The notes: generated from the sequence alone by a model not told the origin. A stretch of 64,000 bases of DNA from an uncultured Lachnospiraceae bacterium (GCA_910578345.1 CAJTRA010000006.1:83034-147033); one strand, 5' to 3'. Positions 26,511-35,336 are shown, counted from the stretch's first letter. Made by a program: numbers and translations.

Positions 26511-28481
26511 ATGGTCGTCAAACATAATATTACGGCATTGAATGCCAACCGTAATCTCAATACAGTGACCGGGAAACAGGAAAAGAATACCGAGAAGCTC
26601 TCATCCGGCTATAAGATCAATCGTGCGGCGGATGATGCGGCAGGACTTGCGATCTCGGAGAAAATGCGCCGGCAGATCAGAGGCCTTACACAGGCGTCCC
26701 TAAACACGCAGGACGGGATTTCCTTTGTCCAGAGTGCGGAAGGTGCGCTGAATGAGGTCCATGCGCTTCTCCAGAGGGGGAATGAACTGGCGGTCAAGGC
26801 GGCCAATGATACAAATATGGCCGAAGATCGGGAAGCAATCTATGCGGAGATCAGGCAGCTTGGCAATGAGATCGACCGGATTTCAAGAGATTCTCAGTTT
26901 AATGAGATGAATATTTTTGATTCCTCCAATGCGTCGTCAGAGACAAAGAATGCGCGTCGCGCTCCAGATCACTTTTCAGATATCATCTTTCTGGATGCGG
27001 ATTATGTATCTTTTGATATGCAGAGTTTTGCGGGCGCCATTAATGAGGCGAAGGCAGCAGGCTTAAACTTTACACAGGACGGACTGGCGGACTTTGCCAA
27101 TGCCATCAAGGGTACTTACATGCCTAAGCTGTTAGGCAAAATCGTAGGTGCGCTGCCGCAGTCTGCCAAGCCTACTGTACAAGGGTTACAGATCAGTCTG
27201 AAAATGTATTATAAGAATGACTCTACGCTGGCATATGTATCTTCTAACGGGGTTTCGTTTCAGTTAGGAGTCAATATGAAATATCTGTCGGAGAATAATA
27301 AACAGATTGCCATGACGGATGATCTGGCCACCACAATTGCCCATGAGATGACACATGCAATTATGTTTGATGCTGTGACGAACGGTATGCTGGGCATACA
27401 GGGGGCAGATCGGTTTCCTTCCTGGTTTGTGGAGGGCACGGCGCAGGCAGTCGGCGGTGCGCTCAATTATTGCCAGGAACTTACCAACAGAGTGATGTCG
27501 CAGGGAGATAAAGCGATCCAGAACTGGCTTGCGAAACTGACAGACACTTCGAATGACTATAACGCGTATGCCCAGGGATATATCGGGAGTATGTATCTGG
27601 GTTATGTCGCCGGGGGAGGCGGCGCAGTCACAGCAGGGACAATCGCGAAAGGTCTGGACAATATTCTGAAAGATATTGAGAACGGGTTTTCTCTGGGACA
27701 GGCCATCTCCAGACAAACCCAGGGGAAATATGATGATCTTGCAGACTTTGAGGATAGTTTTCCTAAGGATGCGGTAGAGTTTACGAAAGAACTGGTTGCG
27801 GAGATCAGAAAAAGGCCGGATGGTACAGGTTCTATCGCTTCACCCGACGGATTATCTGGTGGGAAAGATTCTCTTTTACAAGGAGGCGGCACAGACGACT
27901 ACTTCGTCTTGAATGTGGATCAGAGTGATCATTACAACAACAGTCAAGTTTTAGGTAATACGAATACTTACACCGGCGGCGGTGCGACAACGACCGGCGG
28001 GCTGGACAGAGGCGGGAATGCCAATCCTGATGCGGCGTCGAAATGGGGGAGCTCTTCAGACGCAAAACGTGGAACAGTGCAGCGTTCCGGCAGCATGTTC
28101 GTGCAGGTTGGTTCTGAGTCGGGCCAGCATATTTCCTTCAGCACTTTTAAGTTGTCGGCGCAGGATCTTGGCGTGGCAGATGTTAAGGTTGATTCCATGG
28201 AGAATGCCGGTAAGGCAATTGATAAGTATAAGAAAGCGATCCAGTGTGTATCTACGATGCGCTCCGAATATGGTTCCGTACAGAATCGTCTGGAGCATAC
28301 GGGTGTTAATCTGGATAATATCGTGGAGAACACGCAGGCAGCGGAATCTCAGATCCGTGATACAGATATAGCGGAGGAGATGGTAGAATATTCTGTCAAT
28401 CAGATTCTGGCGCAGGCTGGTACTTCTATGTTGACGCAGGCGAATCAGAGCCATCAGATGATATTGGAATTGCTTGGATGA
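26511..28481 (+). CDS. Flagellinolysin: flagellin with inserted zinc metallopeptidase domain
   Basis: This 656-residue protein is a flagellin whose variable region is replaced by a protease. Residues 1-140 are the N-terminal D0/D1 helices (VVKHNITALNANRNL, LSSGYKINRAADDAAGLAIS) and about 565-656 the C-terminal helices (TQAAESQIRDTDIAEEM). Between about 155 and 430 lies a gluzincin domain with HEMTH at 278-282 and a second motif WFVEGTAQAVGG at 305-316, whose Glu 308 fits the third zinc ligand. A Gly/Thr-rich linker at 435-520 joins it back. This is the arrangement of the described proteolytic flagellins that build enzymatically active filaments. It would be exported by the flagellar apparatus and displayed in thousands of copies. 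It is followed by DUF6240, a second flagellin and FliS. Confidence 0.92.
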   Translation: MVVKHNITALNANRNLNTVTGKQEKNTEKLSSGYKINRAADDAAGLAISEKMRRQIRGLTQASLNTQDGISFVQSAEGALNEVHALLQRGNELAVKAANDTNMAEDREAIYAEIRQLGNEIDRISRDSQFNEMNIFDSSNASSETKNARRAPDHFSDIIFLDADYVSFDMQSFAGAINEAKAAGLNFTQDGLADFANAIKGTYMPKLLGKIVGALPQSAKPTVQGLQISLKMYYKNDSTLAYVSSNGVSFQLGVNMKYLSENNKQIAMTDDLATTIAHEMTHAIMFDAVTNGMLGIQGADRFPSWFVEGTAQAVGGALNYCQELTNRVMSQGDKAIQNWLAKLTDTSNDYNAYAQGYIGSMYLGYVAGGGGAVTAGTIAKGLDNILKDIENGFSLGQAISRQTQGKYDDLADFEDSFPKDAVEFTKELVAEIRKRPDGTGSIASPDGLSGGKDSLLQGGGTDDYFVLNVDQSDHYNNSQVLGNTNTYTGGGATTTGGLDRGGNANPDAASKWGSSSDAKRGTVQRSGSMFVQVGSESGQHISFSTFKLSAQDLGVADVKVDSMENAGKAIDKYKKAIQCVSTMRSEYGSVQNRLEHTGVNLDNIVENTQAAESQIRDTDIAEEMVEYSVNQILAQAGTSMLTQANQSHQMILELLG

Positions 28482-28525
28482 TAAGATCCATAGGAGGACA
28501 AGGAGATCGGAGAACTTCCTCGTGG

Positions 28526-28580
28526 AATCCCTGGACCGTTAAGCGGCGCAGATACAGCGAGGCGCAGCGGTCCGGGGATT
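28526..28580 (+). terminator. Stem-loop after the proteolytic flagellin gene
   Basis: AATCCCTGGACCG (28526-28538) pairs with CGGTCCGGGGATT (28568-28580) with one G-U over a 29-base loop. It is followed by TTGTGTTG rather than a clean T-run, so it may be a weak terminator or a 3'-end stabiliser. Confidence 0.5.
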
Positions 28581-28593
28581 TGTGTTGAAGGGT

Positions 28594-28620
28594 TAAGAAA
28601 GTGGATGATTTTGCCGAAAT
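28594..28620 (+). promoter_or_regulatory. Sigma-28 (SigD/FliA)-type promoter
   Basis: TAAG (28594-28597), exactly 15 bases, then GCCGAAAT (28613-28620), close to the consensus TAAA-N15-GCCGATAA/T. It lies 57 bases before the DUF6240 start. Transcription would begin near a small TGTAC-AAAA-GTACA hairpin at the 5' end of the message. Confidence 0.7.
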
Positions 28621-28676
28621 AAAAGGCAAATGTACAAAAGTACAATGCGATCAGACCTACTGCATGGAGTGAGTGT

Positions 28677-31600
28677 ATGAAAATTACGTTTGACAATAAC
28701 AACACAAATCAAAATGTAGACAAGGTAACGACAACTACACATAGAGATACCCACACAGAGAGGACAACTCAGGCGGGTGCATTCGCATTAGACATTTCTG
28801 GCACAGTTATGGATAACACGGCTTACAAGGGTCAGGGAAAGACCACAGAAGAGGTTATGCAGGATGCGGGGCAGATGAATGTTGCCACGCAGAGAGACTA
28901 TATGACAGTAATGTCTAATACTATGTCTGCGGAGGATTATAACCGGATGATGGAAGAAGGTTATGATGTCGGCGACATGGATGTAGAAGAGATCGTTACT
29001 ATTGTTGACAAGATCAAAGCGGAGCTGATCAAAGGCGGCACACAGGTAGTCGGCTATACGGATCAGATCGATGCGGAGACATTGAGAGAGATCACGGGCA
29101 GCGAGGCTTTTGCCAGAGAATTGGCGAAACAGTTTCGACAGCATGATGTTCCCCTGACGGAGGAGAATGTCAGGAATGCAAAGAAAGCTTATGATAAGGC
29201 AACAGAGATTCAGGGGCTGACAGAAGGCGCTGCGAAATATATGATAGAGAACCAGATGGAGCCGACGATCGATAATCTGTACCGGGCAGGCTACAGTTCG
29301 ACGGCGGACGGCGACAGACAGGGCAGAGGCTATTATGCTGACGGGGCAGGCTATTATGCCAAAAAGGCGGAGGAGTTTAACTGGCAGCAGTTACGTCCGC
29401 AGATGGAGCGGGTTCTGGAAGAAGCGGGTCTGGAAATCAATGAAGAGACTCTGGAAGATGCGCAGTGGCTGATTGAAAAGGGTATTCCTCTGACGCCGGA
29501 GTCGGTGACAGCTTTATATACGCTGGACACTTTGACGCTTCCGCAGGAGGAAGAGAAGATCTTATCGGCCATTGCGGCGGCCATCGCAGACGGCAGAAGC
29601 GCGGGGGAGGCCAATCTCGCAGACGGCAGAAGCAATCTGGAGAAAGCGGCGCAGTATGTAGAGCGGTTCGATCAGGTTACAACACAGGCGGTCGATCAGG
29701 TTATAGAAGAAGGCAAAGACCTTACCCTGGCTAATTTAGAAAAGGCGTCAGTTTCTGCAGATGCCGGGGATCAGAGTGTTTCTGGAGAGGATATAGCAGA
29801 TCAAAATGCCGGCTCTTCCGGCAGCACGAATGACCAGGGCAGCGTTAAGGCGGAAATGCAGGAAGCCGCCGGCGGCAGACCAGAGGAATCTGCGGGCATC
29901 AGCGCCATATCAGCAGAGGAGTCTGCAAGTATTGCGGCAAGGAGACAGTTGGAAGAGATCCGCCTGATGATGACGGTGGAAGCCAACCGCAAGCTATTAG
30001 AAAGCGGCTATGCGATCGACACCACAGAACTTGAGAAGCTGGTGGATGCCTTAAAGCAGATCGAGGCGCAGCACAGGCAGCTTTTGTTTGGAGAGACAGA
30101 TGTTGACAGGGCAGCACGCAAAGCTGCATTATATGCGGAGACGCGGAGTAAAGTATCGGAGATTCCATATCTGCCGATCGCCATTGCGGGAAGATTCAGA
30201 GTAACCGATGAAGATTTCACGCTGAATCAGGTACATATAGATGGCACCGCCTTAAGAAAGCACTATGATGAGGCGAAGGAAAGATATGAGACATGGATGT
30301 CGTCACCCAGGGAAGATCTGGGAGATTCCATTCAGAAAGCTTTCCAGAATGTGGATGATATCTTAGAAGATCTGGGCATGGAAGTAAATGAGGAGAACCG
30401 TCGGGCGGCCAGGATCTTAGGCTATAATAGAATGGAAATGTCGCGTGAGAATCTTGAGACAGTACGGGCATCGGATATGGAGCTGCAGCGTGTAGTAGAT
30501 AAGATGACGCCGGCAACCGTTCTGCAGGCGATCCGGGATGGAAAGAATCCATTGGAGATGACTCTGCCAGAGCTGGATGCTTATCTGGATTCCGTACAGC
30601 GCGGCGAGCAACAGGATGTTGAGAAATTCAGTAAGTTTTTGTATAAATTAGATAAGAATAAGGCGATCACGGAGGAGGAGCGGACATCCTATATCGGAAT
30701 CTACCGTATGCTCAGACAGTTTGAGAAGACGGACAATGCCGGTGTCGGAGCGCTGGTCAATATAGGAGCAGAGGTTTCCTTCAAGAATCTGTTGAGCGCG
30801 GTGCGCAGCCAGAAGAGGGCAGGCATGGATTTCATGGTGGATGACGCGTTTGCCGGTGTAGAAGCGATCGAGAAAGGCATGTCCATCACAAAACAGATTG
30901 AGACGGGATTCCCGAAATATTATCGGGATATCGTTGGTAATATTGCCGACCGGATGGCGAAGCAGGATGCCTCTACCCAGAGGGAATACGAACAGGAGCA
31001 GATGCAGGACTGCAGAAAAGCGTGCGAGGCCGAAGATGCTGTTATCGAGGAACTGTTGCACAACAGACAGCCTGTAACGATCAATAATCTATCTGCCGCC
31101 GATCTATTGATGAATAAACCGGGTGAAGTTTATAAGAAATTAAATGAGTACACGACCCCTGGCAGGAAAGAGAAAGTAAAGGATGCCATGGCGCATCTGC
31201 AGGAAGCGCTGACGGATCGGGATACAGCGCAGGAAGCCTATGAGGAGATGCAGCAGGTCTATGAAGAAGTGTTGGAAGAGGCCAGCTATAGCACGCAGAT
31301 CAGTTACATTGATCTGAAGATGATCCAGAGCTGCCACAGACAGCTTGCTTTAGCAGGCAGTCTTGCGAAAGAGGAGAATTACCAGATTCCGGTAGAGATC
31401 AATGGCGAGACGACGTCCATTCATCTGCGTGTGCTGCACGACCAGACCGAGGGCGGCAAGGTTAAGGCGACTTTTGAGACCGTTGGTTATGGCCGGGTTG
31501 CGGCAGAGTTTGGCATCAGAGGCGGCAAGGTTTCCGGTTATATTGCTTGTTCCACGCCGGAAGGCGCCGAGGCAGTCCGCACAAAGAGCCAAGAGTTAAG

Positions 31601-31790
31601 AGAAAACCTGCAGGATCTTTTCTCTTCAAGAGAGGGCAAGGCGACAGTAGGCGATATTGGAGTTGTTTACAGCAGCGAATTGGATCTGAATTATTTTACA
31701 GCGCAGAAGATGCAGGAGGATGCCTCGACGGTCGAGACGGCAGACCTGTATCAGACAGCTAAGACATTTATTTCAGTGATCACAGCATAG
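28677..31790 (+). CDS. DUF6240 protein, flagellum-associated
   Basis: This 1037-residue protein resembles the DUF6240 proteins found in flagellar gene sets of Lachnospiraceae. The first 50 residues are Thr/Asn-rich and unordered. Residues 50-900 are mostly helical with repeated short units of the type GLEINEETLEDAQWLIEKG (for example near 245 and 565), predicted as helix pairs. The last 100 residues form a beta-rich region with a FliK-like YGRVAAEFGIRGGKVSGY pattern, suggesting hook-length control or an export-substrate role. It has no Sec signal. It sits between two flagellins and behind a sigma-28-type promoter, so late flagellar expression is expected. The exact role is unknown. Confidence 0.75.
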   Translation: MKITFDNNNTNQNVDKVTTTTHRDTHTERTTQAGAFALDISGTVMDNTAYKGQGKTTEEVMQDAGQMNVATQRDYMTVMSNTMSAEDYNRMMEEGYDVGDMDVEEIVTIVDKIKAELIKGGTQVVGYTDQIDAETLREITGSEAFARELAKQFRQHDVPLTEENVRNAKKAYDKATEIQGLTEGAAKYMIENQMEPTIDNLYRAGYSSTADGDRQGRGYYADGAGYYAKKAEEFNWQQLRPQMERVLEEAGLEINEETLEDAQWLIEKGIPLTPESVTALYTLDTLTLPQEEEKILSAIAAAIADGRSAGEANLADGRSNLEKAAQYVERFDQVTTQAVDQVIEEGKDLTLANLEKASVSADAGDQSVSGEDIADQNAGSSGSTNDQGSVKAEMQEAAGGRPEESAGISAISAEESASIAARRQLEEIRLMMTVEANRKLLESGYAIDTTELEKLVDALKQIEAQHRQLLFGETDVDRAARKAALYAETRSKVSEIPYLPIAIAGRFRVTDEDFTLNQVHIDGTALRKHYDEAKERYETWMSSPREDLGDSIQKAFQNVDDILEDLGMEVNEENRRAARILGYNRMEMSRENLETVRASDMELQRVVDKMTPATVLQAIRDGKNPLEMTLPELDAYLDSVQRGEQQDVEKFSKFLYKLDKNKAITEEERTSYIGIYRMLRQFEKTDNAGVGALVNIGAEVSFKNLLSAVRSQKRAGMDFMVDDAFAGVEAIEKGMSITKQIETGFPKYYRDIVGNIADRMAKQDASTQREYEQEQMQDCRKACEAEDAVIEELLHNRQPVTINNLSAADLLMNKPGEVYKKLNEYTTPGRKEKVKDAMAHLQEALTDRDTAQEAYEEMQQVYEEVLEEASYSTQISYIDLKMIQSCHRQLALAGSLAKEENYQIPVEINGETTSIHLRVLHDQTEGGKVKATFETVGYGRVAAEFGIRGGKVSGYIACSTPEGAEAVRTKSQELRENLQDLFSSREGKATVGDIGVVYSSELDLNYFTAQKMQEDASTVETADLYQTAKTFISVITA

Positions 31791-31832
31791 AACAAAAATG
31801 AGTAGGAATAAGGCAGACAGGAGGAACTTACT

Positions 31833-32984
31833 ATGAAGATCAGTTACAACGCGGCGGCAATGCGCGCCAACAATGCATTGAATAGATCGGATCAGAGACT
31901 GACGACATCTCTGAAAAGACTTTCATCGGGCTTAAAGGTTACAGCGGCTAAGGAAAATCCATCCGGTTATGCGATCGGGCGCAGAATGAATGCACAGATC
32001 GGCGGCGTGACCGTAGCGACCCAGAGCGCCAATAATGGTATCTCTATCATTGAGACAGCGGACGGCGCTTTGACAGAAGTGCATGATATGTTGCAGAGAA
32101 TGAATGAGCTGGCAGTAAAAGGAGCGACGGGAACACTTACGACAGAGGACAGACAGACGCTGAATCAGGAACTTAAGCAGTTAAAGGAAGAAGTGACCCG
32201 GATCGCCAATGATACGGAATTTAACGGACAGCCATTGTTAGACGGCAGCTTTGACCTGAAAGGATATACAGACAGCCAGGTTGTCAAAGTAGATTATTAT
32301 ACGGACGAAGTGCTGGCCAAGAAGTACAAGATTGATGCGCTTGATGTGCAGTATAATGCGGATGGAACGATTGATCTGGATGCGACGAAAGCGTCCTTCC
32401 AGGCGGGAGATGGATTCCCGGACGATGCTGTTGTGACAGAGGTCGGGCAGGATAAGGTGACAATCAAAGGAAGCGGGGATTTTGAAGTGACGATCATGGT
32501 AACGCCTCCTGGAACAGTGATCGATGGACAGGGTACGACTGTGGGGAATCCCGTACAGTGTGCGGGTGTAACGCTTGATCTTACACGGATCGGCGCCATG
32601 GATACGCAGATCGGTGCAAATGAAGGACAGCAGTTGGAGATTCGTATTCCGGAGATTTCCTTAAACCGTCTGGGTATCGAGAAGACAGAAGTGACTACGC
32701 AGGACAGCAGCAGTGATGCGATTACGGAGATTAAGGGGGCGATCCAGTATACGTCAGACGTGCGAAGCCGTCTGGGGGCATATCAGAATCGTCTGGAACA
32801 TACGATCAGCAGCCTGGATATCACGAAGGAGAATATGACGGCATCTTATTCCCGTATCATGGATGTGGATATGGCAGAGGAGATGACGGCTTATACGACA
32901 GAACAGGTTATCTCACAGGCAGCGACGTCTATGCTTGCGCAGGCCAATGAGAGACCTTCCCAGGTGCTGCAGTTGCTGCAATAA
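31833..32984 (+). CDS. Flagellin
   Basis: This 383-residue filament protein has a conserved N-terminal D0/D1 (MKISYNAAAMRANNALNRSD, then SSGLKVTAAKENPSGYAIG), a modest variable beta-rich region at about 140-285, and a C-terminal D0/D1 ending ANERPSQVLQLLQ. Compared with the proteolytic flagellin the N-terminal wording differs (KISYN rather than VVKHN), so the two are separate lineages. A GGAGG box precedes the ATG. It lies just after DUF6240 (42 bases) and before a large paired hairpin and FliS. Confidence 0.93.
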   Translation: MKISYNAAAMRANNALNRSDQRLTTSLKRLSSGLKVTAAKENPSGYAIGRRMNAQIGGVTVATQSANNGISIIETADGALTEVHDMLQRMNELAVKGATGTLTTEDRQTLNQELKQLKEEVTRIANDTEFNGQPLLDGSFDLKGYTDSQVVKVDYYTDEVLAKKYKIDALDVQYNADGTIDLDATKASFQAGDGFPDDAVVTEVGQDKVTIKGSGDFEVTIMVTPPGTVIDGQGTTVGNPVQCAGVTLDLTRIGAMDTQIGANEGQQLEIRIPEISLNRLGIEKTEVTTQDSSSDAITEIKGAIQYTSDVRSRLGAYQNRLEHTISSLDITKENMTASYSRIMDVDMAEEMTAYTTEQVISQAATSMLAQANERPSQVLQLLQ

Positions 32985-32986
32985 GA

Positions 32987-33046
32987 AGACATGAAGTTAT
33001 GCTAAGGCATCAAAATACGATGCCTAAGTATAACTAGGTCATGTCT
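32987..33046 (+). other. Long two-part hairpin between flagellin and fliS
   Basis: AGACATGA (32987-32994) pairs with TCATGTCT (33039-33046), and 17 bases at 32995-33011 pair with 33019-33035 with two imperfections. Together they make a 25-base stem with a seven-base loop and a three-base bulge. It starts two bases after the flagellin stop and has no T-run. It probably shields the flagellin message or tunes fliS. Confidence 0.6.
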
Positions 33047-33047
33047 G

Positions 33048-33074
33048 GGAGAATGCGTGGAGCATGCATTCTCC
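33048..33074 (+). other. Second hairpin next to the first
   Basis: GGAGAATGC (33048-33056) pairs perfectly with GCATTCTCC (33066-33074), starting two bases after the previous stem. The two hairpins could stack. Confidence 0.55.
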
Positions 33075-33154
33075 TGGTATCAGGAAGCGGTCATGGTTGG
33101 ACCGGGGTAAGATATAGAAAACATAAGGACGGGAAGGAGAAGCGGGCAGAGGGT

Positions 33155-33631
33155 ATGACGAAGGAAGTGAAACAGGAATTAACGCTGCGGATCACGCAGG
33201 CGAATAAGACGCAGTTGATCACGATTCTGTATGAGATGGTCCTGCTTTACCTTGATGAGGCAGAGGATGCGCTGGCAGCGGATGATAAGGCAGAGTTTAA
33301 GGGTGTGATCCGTAAACTCCGGGGCTGTATGAATGAGTTAACGGCATCTCTGAATCTGGAGTATGAATTGGCGCAGAATCTGTTGCAGCTTTATCTGTAT
33401 GTGAACCGGGAACTGGTTCAGGCATCTTCTCATTTTGAGAAAGAGAATCTGGAGCATATCCGTAAGGTGATTATGGAGCTGCATCAAGCATACCAGAAGA
33501 TTGAAGGTCAGGACCGGTCAGGACCGGTTATGGGAAATACACAGACTGTTTATGCAGGGCTTACTTATGGCAGGAATACGCTGACAGAGAACATTGCAGA
33601 TCCTACGACAAACCGGGGATTCTGTGTGTGA
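33155..33631 (+). CDS. fliS: Flagellar export chaperone FliS
   Basis: This 158-residue helical protein matches FliS, the cytosolic chaperone that binds the C-terminal helix of flagellin and prevents early polymerisation. The core ITQANKTQLITILYEMVLLYLDEA and the LYLYVNRELVQAS helix fit the four-helix bundle. The last 30 residues are extra and probably unordered. ATG 33155 is chosen; an upstream open stretch to 33041 runs through a hairpin. It is likely co-read with the flagellin gene, with the paired hairpins between. Confidence 0.85.
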   Translation: MTKEVKQELTLRITQANKTQLITILYEMVLLYLDEAEDALAADDKAEFKGVIRKLRGCMNELTASLNLEYELAQNLLQLYLYVNRELVQASSHFEKENLEHIRKVIMELHQAYQKIEGQDRSGPVMGNTQTVYAGLTYGRNTLTENIADPTTNRGFCV

Positions 33632-33635
33632 CGCC

Positions 33636-33791
33636 GTGCACTATAGTAAGCGATATGACAGAGAGGCGCTTTTGGCGGCCGTGAAAGCGATAAATAGAAG
33701 TTTTGCAGAACAAGAGGAACGATTTCTATACAACAATCCCGGAGATGTCAATAGACATTTCCGGGATTTGTGCATCCATAGTAACAGTTAG
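33636..33791 (+). CDS. Doubtful short ORF after fliS
   Basis: GTG 33636 (or 33624, overlapping the fliS stop) opens a frame of about 51 residues with a helical start, HYSKRYDREALLAAVKAINR. The second half runs through the terminator hairpin at 33735, so the coding part may be decayed or the frame accidental. No family recognised. Confidence 0.25.
   Translation: MHYSKRYDREALLAAVKAINRSFAEQEERFLYNNPGDVNRHFRDLCIHSNS
33735..33771 (+). terminator. Terminator of the flagellar island
   Basis: Fifteen bases at 33735-33749 pair with 33754-33768 (one G-U) around AATA, followed by TGTGC. The stem is strong but the U-tract is poor. Confidence 0.6.
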
Positions 33792-33863
33792 GTCCAGGTC
33801 TGCGCATTACTGGGTTGAACTGTAACCATTCATAAGAAGATCACAGGTACGCGTCCAGAGTAT

Positions 33864-34154
33864 TTAAGAGAATAACGACAGAGCGCGGTACGCCTCCCCC
33901 TGGCTGCTTTCCGTCAGCAGTTCCGTTTCCGCGGCCCGTTCCAATAAGTATTTGTAACGTTTCATGACAGCATTCACTTCATAGATATAACAGTCAATCA
34001 GATCGGGATCGGTCACATTGTCGAAATTTGAATAGGCGATCTCCAAAGCAAAACGTGATTGTGCCAGCTCTTCCTGCAGGGTCAGTCTGTGTTCATCCAC
34101 GATCGTATTAGTTTCTGCCGGAATACAGGGTTGTTGATGAAAAAGAACTCTCAT
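33864..34154 (-). CDS. YaaL-like DUF2508 protein
   Basis: This 96-residue helical protein has the DUF2508 hallmark ALEIAYSNFDNVTDPDLIDCYIYEVNAVMKRYKYLL. YaaL proteins are small cytosolic proteins of unknown function, usually between recR and bofA in Firmicutes. Here the gene is divergent from the bofA-like gene and recR is not nearby, so the usual cluster has been rearranged. The ATG at 34154 is preceded on its strand by GAAAGG. Confidence 0.8.
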   Translation of the reverse strand: MRVLFHQQPCIPAETNTIVDEHRLTLQEELAQSRFALEIAYSNFDNVTDPDLIDCYIYEVNAVMKRYKYLLERAAETELLTESSQGEAYRALSLFS

Positions 34155-34328
34155 AGGATTACCATGCCTTTCTGATATTTTTGCAATACCGTGGTTCTCA
34201 TATTAAAGTATAGGTAAGAAATGGAAAAATATTCATGTAATTTCCAGAACAAGCCATGCATAGGTATAAAGTAAGGAGAACATGAAATGTTTTCGTAAAA
34301 AAGGGGTAGAAAGAGGCGTAGTTATAAA

Positions 34329-34601
34329 ATGATGAATGGAAATGGTATGTTGGCGATCTTAGGAGTTTGCCTGGTGGTGCTGATCATTGGCGCAATGGGA
34401 AGAAAAGTAGAATGGCTGGTTAACTTTATCCTGCGTGCGGTGATGGGAACGGTAGGGATTTACTTTCTGAATTATTTTCTGGCGTCACAGCAGTTATCCT
34501 TTGCGGTGGGAATCAATCCACTTACAGTTTTGACATCGGGATTCCTTGGATTTCCGGGTCTTGTTGTACTTTATGGCATTCATTTTTTTAAAATGTTGTA
34601 G
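34329..34601 (+). CDS. BofA-family membrane protein
   Basis: This 90-residue protein has two to three hydrophobic helices and the family pattern of a C-terminal NPLTVLTSGFLGFPGLVVLYG. BofA controls pro-sigma-K processing by SpoIVFB during spore formation in Bacillus; in Clostridia relatives occur without a known SpoIVFB step. It lies next to (and divergent from) yaaL, its usual neighbour. An AT-rich palindrome follows. The start may be either of two adjacent ATGs. Confidence 0.8.
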   Translation: MMNGNGMLAILGVCLVVLIIGAMGRKVEWLVNFILRAVMGTVGIYFLNYFLASQQLSFAVGINPLTVLTSGFLGFPGLVVLYGIHFFKML

Positions 34602-34603
34602 AA

Positions 34604-34630
34604 TTTTCACAAAATTATTTTTTGTGAAAA
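34604..34630 (+). terminator. AT-rich palindrome after the bofA-like gene
   Basis: TTTTCACAAAA (34604-34614) and TTTTGTGAAAA (34620-34630) form a perfect 11-base inverted repeat. There is little GC in the stem, so it could be a weak bidirectional terminator or a repressor site just upstream of the tad promoter. Confidence 0.45.
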
Positions 34631-34637
34631 ATACAAC

Positions 34638-34666
34638 TGGACAAGTAGTTCATATGTGAGTATAAT
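34638..34666 (+). promoter_or_regulatory. Promoter of the tad pilus operon
   Basis: TGGACA (34638-34643), 17-base spacer and TATAAT (34661-34666). The leader of about 135 bases contains a hairpin (GTGAAG at about 34693 with CTTCAC at about 34723, plus AGGAAA/TTTCCT inside). No known riboswitch consensus was recognised. Confidence 0.65.
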
Positions 34667-34808
34667 TCAATTCACAACTCAAGAAATTCTATGTGAAGCT
34701 AAGGAAAGCTCTTTTCCTCTTTACTTCACTCTATTGCCTGGCGGCATCGGGAGATTCATCCCATTTATTTCATTGAGTCAGATTATGTTGAGATAGGGAG
34801 GTGTTTTT

Positions 34809-35336
34809 ATTGGACTGAGTTACAATCAATCTCTGCTACTTCTTTTTCTGCTTCTTGCTGCACTTGCAGATCTTAAGACAGATCATATTCCGAATGGCTT
34901 TATTGCAATCGGTATTGCGACAGGGTTAACGGGTAGCTATCTGTATGGACCGGGTTTGTTTCATTCGGCGGTATCTATGTTTCTGGCGTTTCTGCTTTTG
35001 TATCCCCTTTTTCAGATTGGCGCAATGGGAGCTGGCGATAGTAAGACGCTTATCATGGCAGGCAGTTTCCTAAAGGTACAGGAGTTTTTGATTATTTTGG
35101 CAGCGGCATTTGTGATCGGAGCGGTCTTCTCTCTGTTTAAACTGGCAGCAGAAAGAAATGGAAGACAAAGATTGTTCTATCTGGGAACCTATGTGGTAGA
35201 AACAGCGAAAAACAGGCGTTTTAAGGTATACGGAGAAGAGTTGCTACAGGATCAGGAATTATACCGCAGCAACAAGATACACTTTACGGTTCCAATCTTG
35301 TTTGGCGCGGCGCTTAGAATAGGAGGGCTGATTTGA
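34809..35336 (+). CDS. Prepilin peptidase, A24 family (TadV/CpaA-like), non-ATG start
   Basis: This is a polytopic aspartic protease that cuts type IVb prepilins before export. The first catalytic Asp lies in ADLKTDHIPNGFI (about residue 25) and the second in the MGAGDSK motif (about 75). The first ATG in frame (34956) would drop the first Asp, so translation must start earlier. An in-frame TAG at 34794 limits the choice, and the only codons after the AGGGAGG box (34795-34801) that could work are ATT at 34809 (spacing 7) or CTG at 34815. I place the start at ATT. About 175 residues, with four to five helices. First gene of the tad operon; its stop overlaps tadZ. Confidence 0.8.
   Translation: MGLSYNQSLLLLFLLLAALADLKTDHIPNGFIAIGIATGLTGSYLYGPGLFHSAVSMFLAFLLLYPLFQIGAMGAGDSKTLIMAGSFLKVQEFLIILAAAFVIGAVFSLFKLAAERNGRQRLFYLGTYVVETAKNRRFKVYGEELLQDQELYRSNKIHFTVPILFGAALRIGGLI

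Noticed and set aside
34667..34808. c-di-GMP riboswitch in the tad leader
   Set aside because: Pilus genes are common targets and the leader has a hairpin, but the conserved GEMM core is not present.
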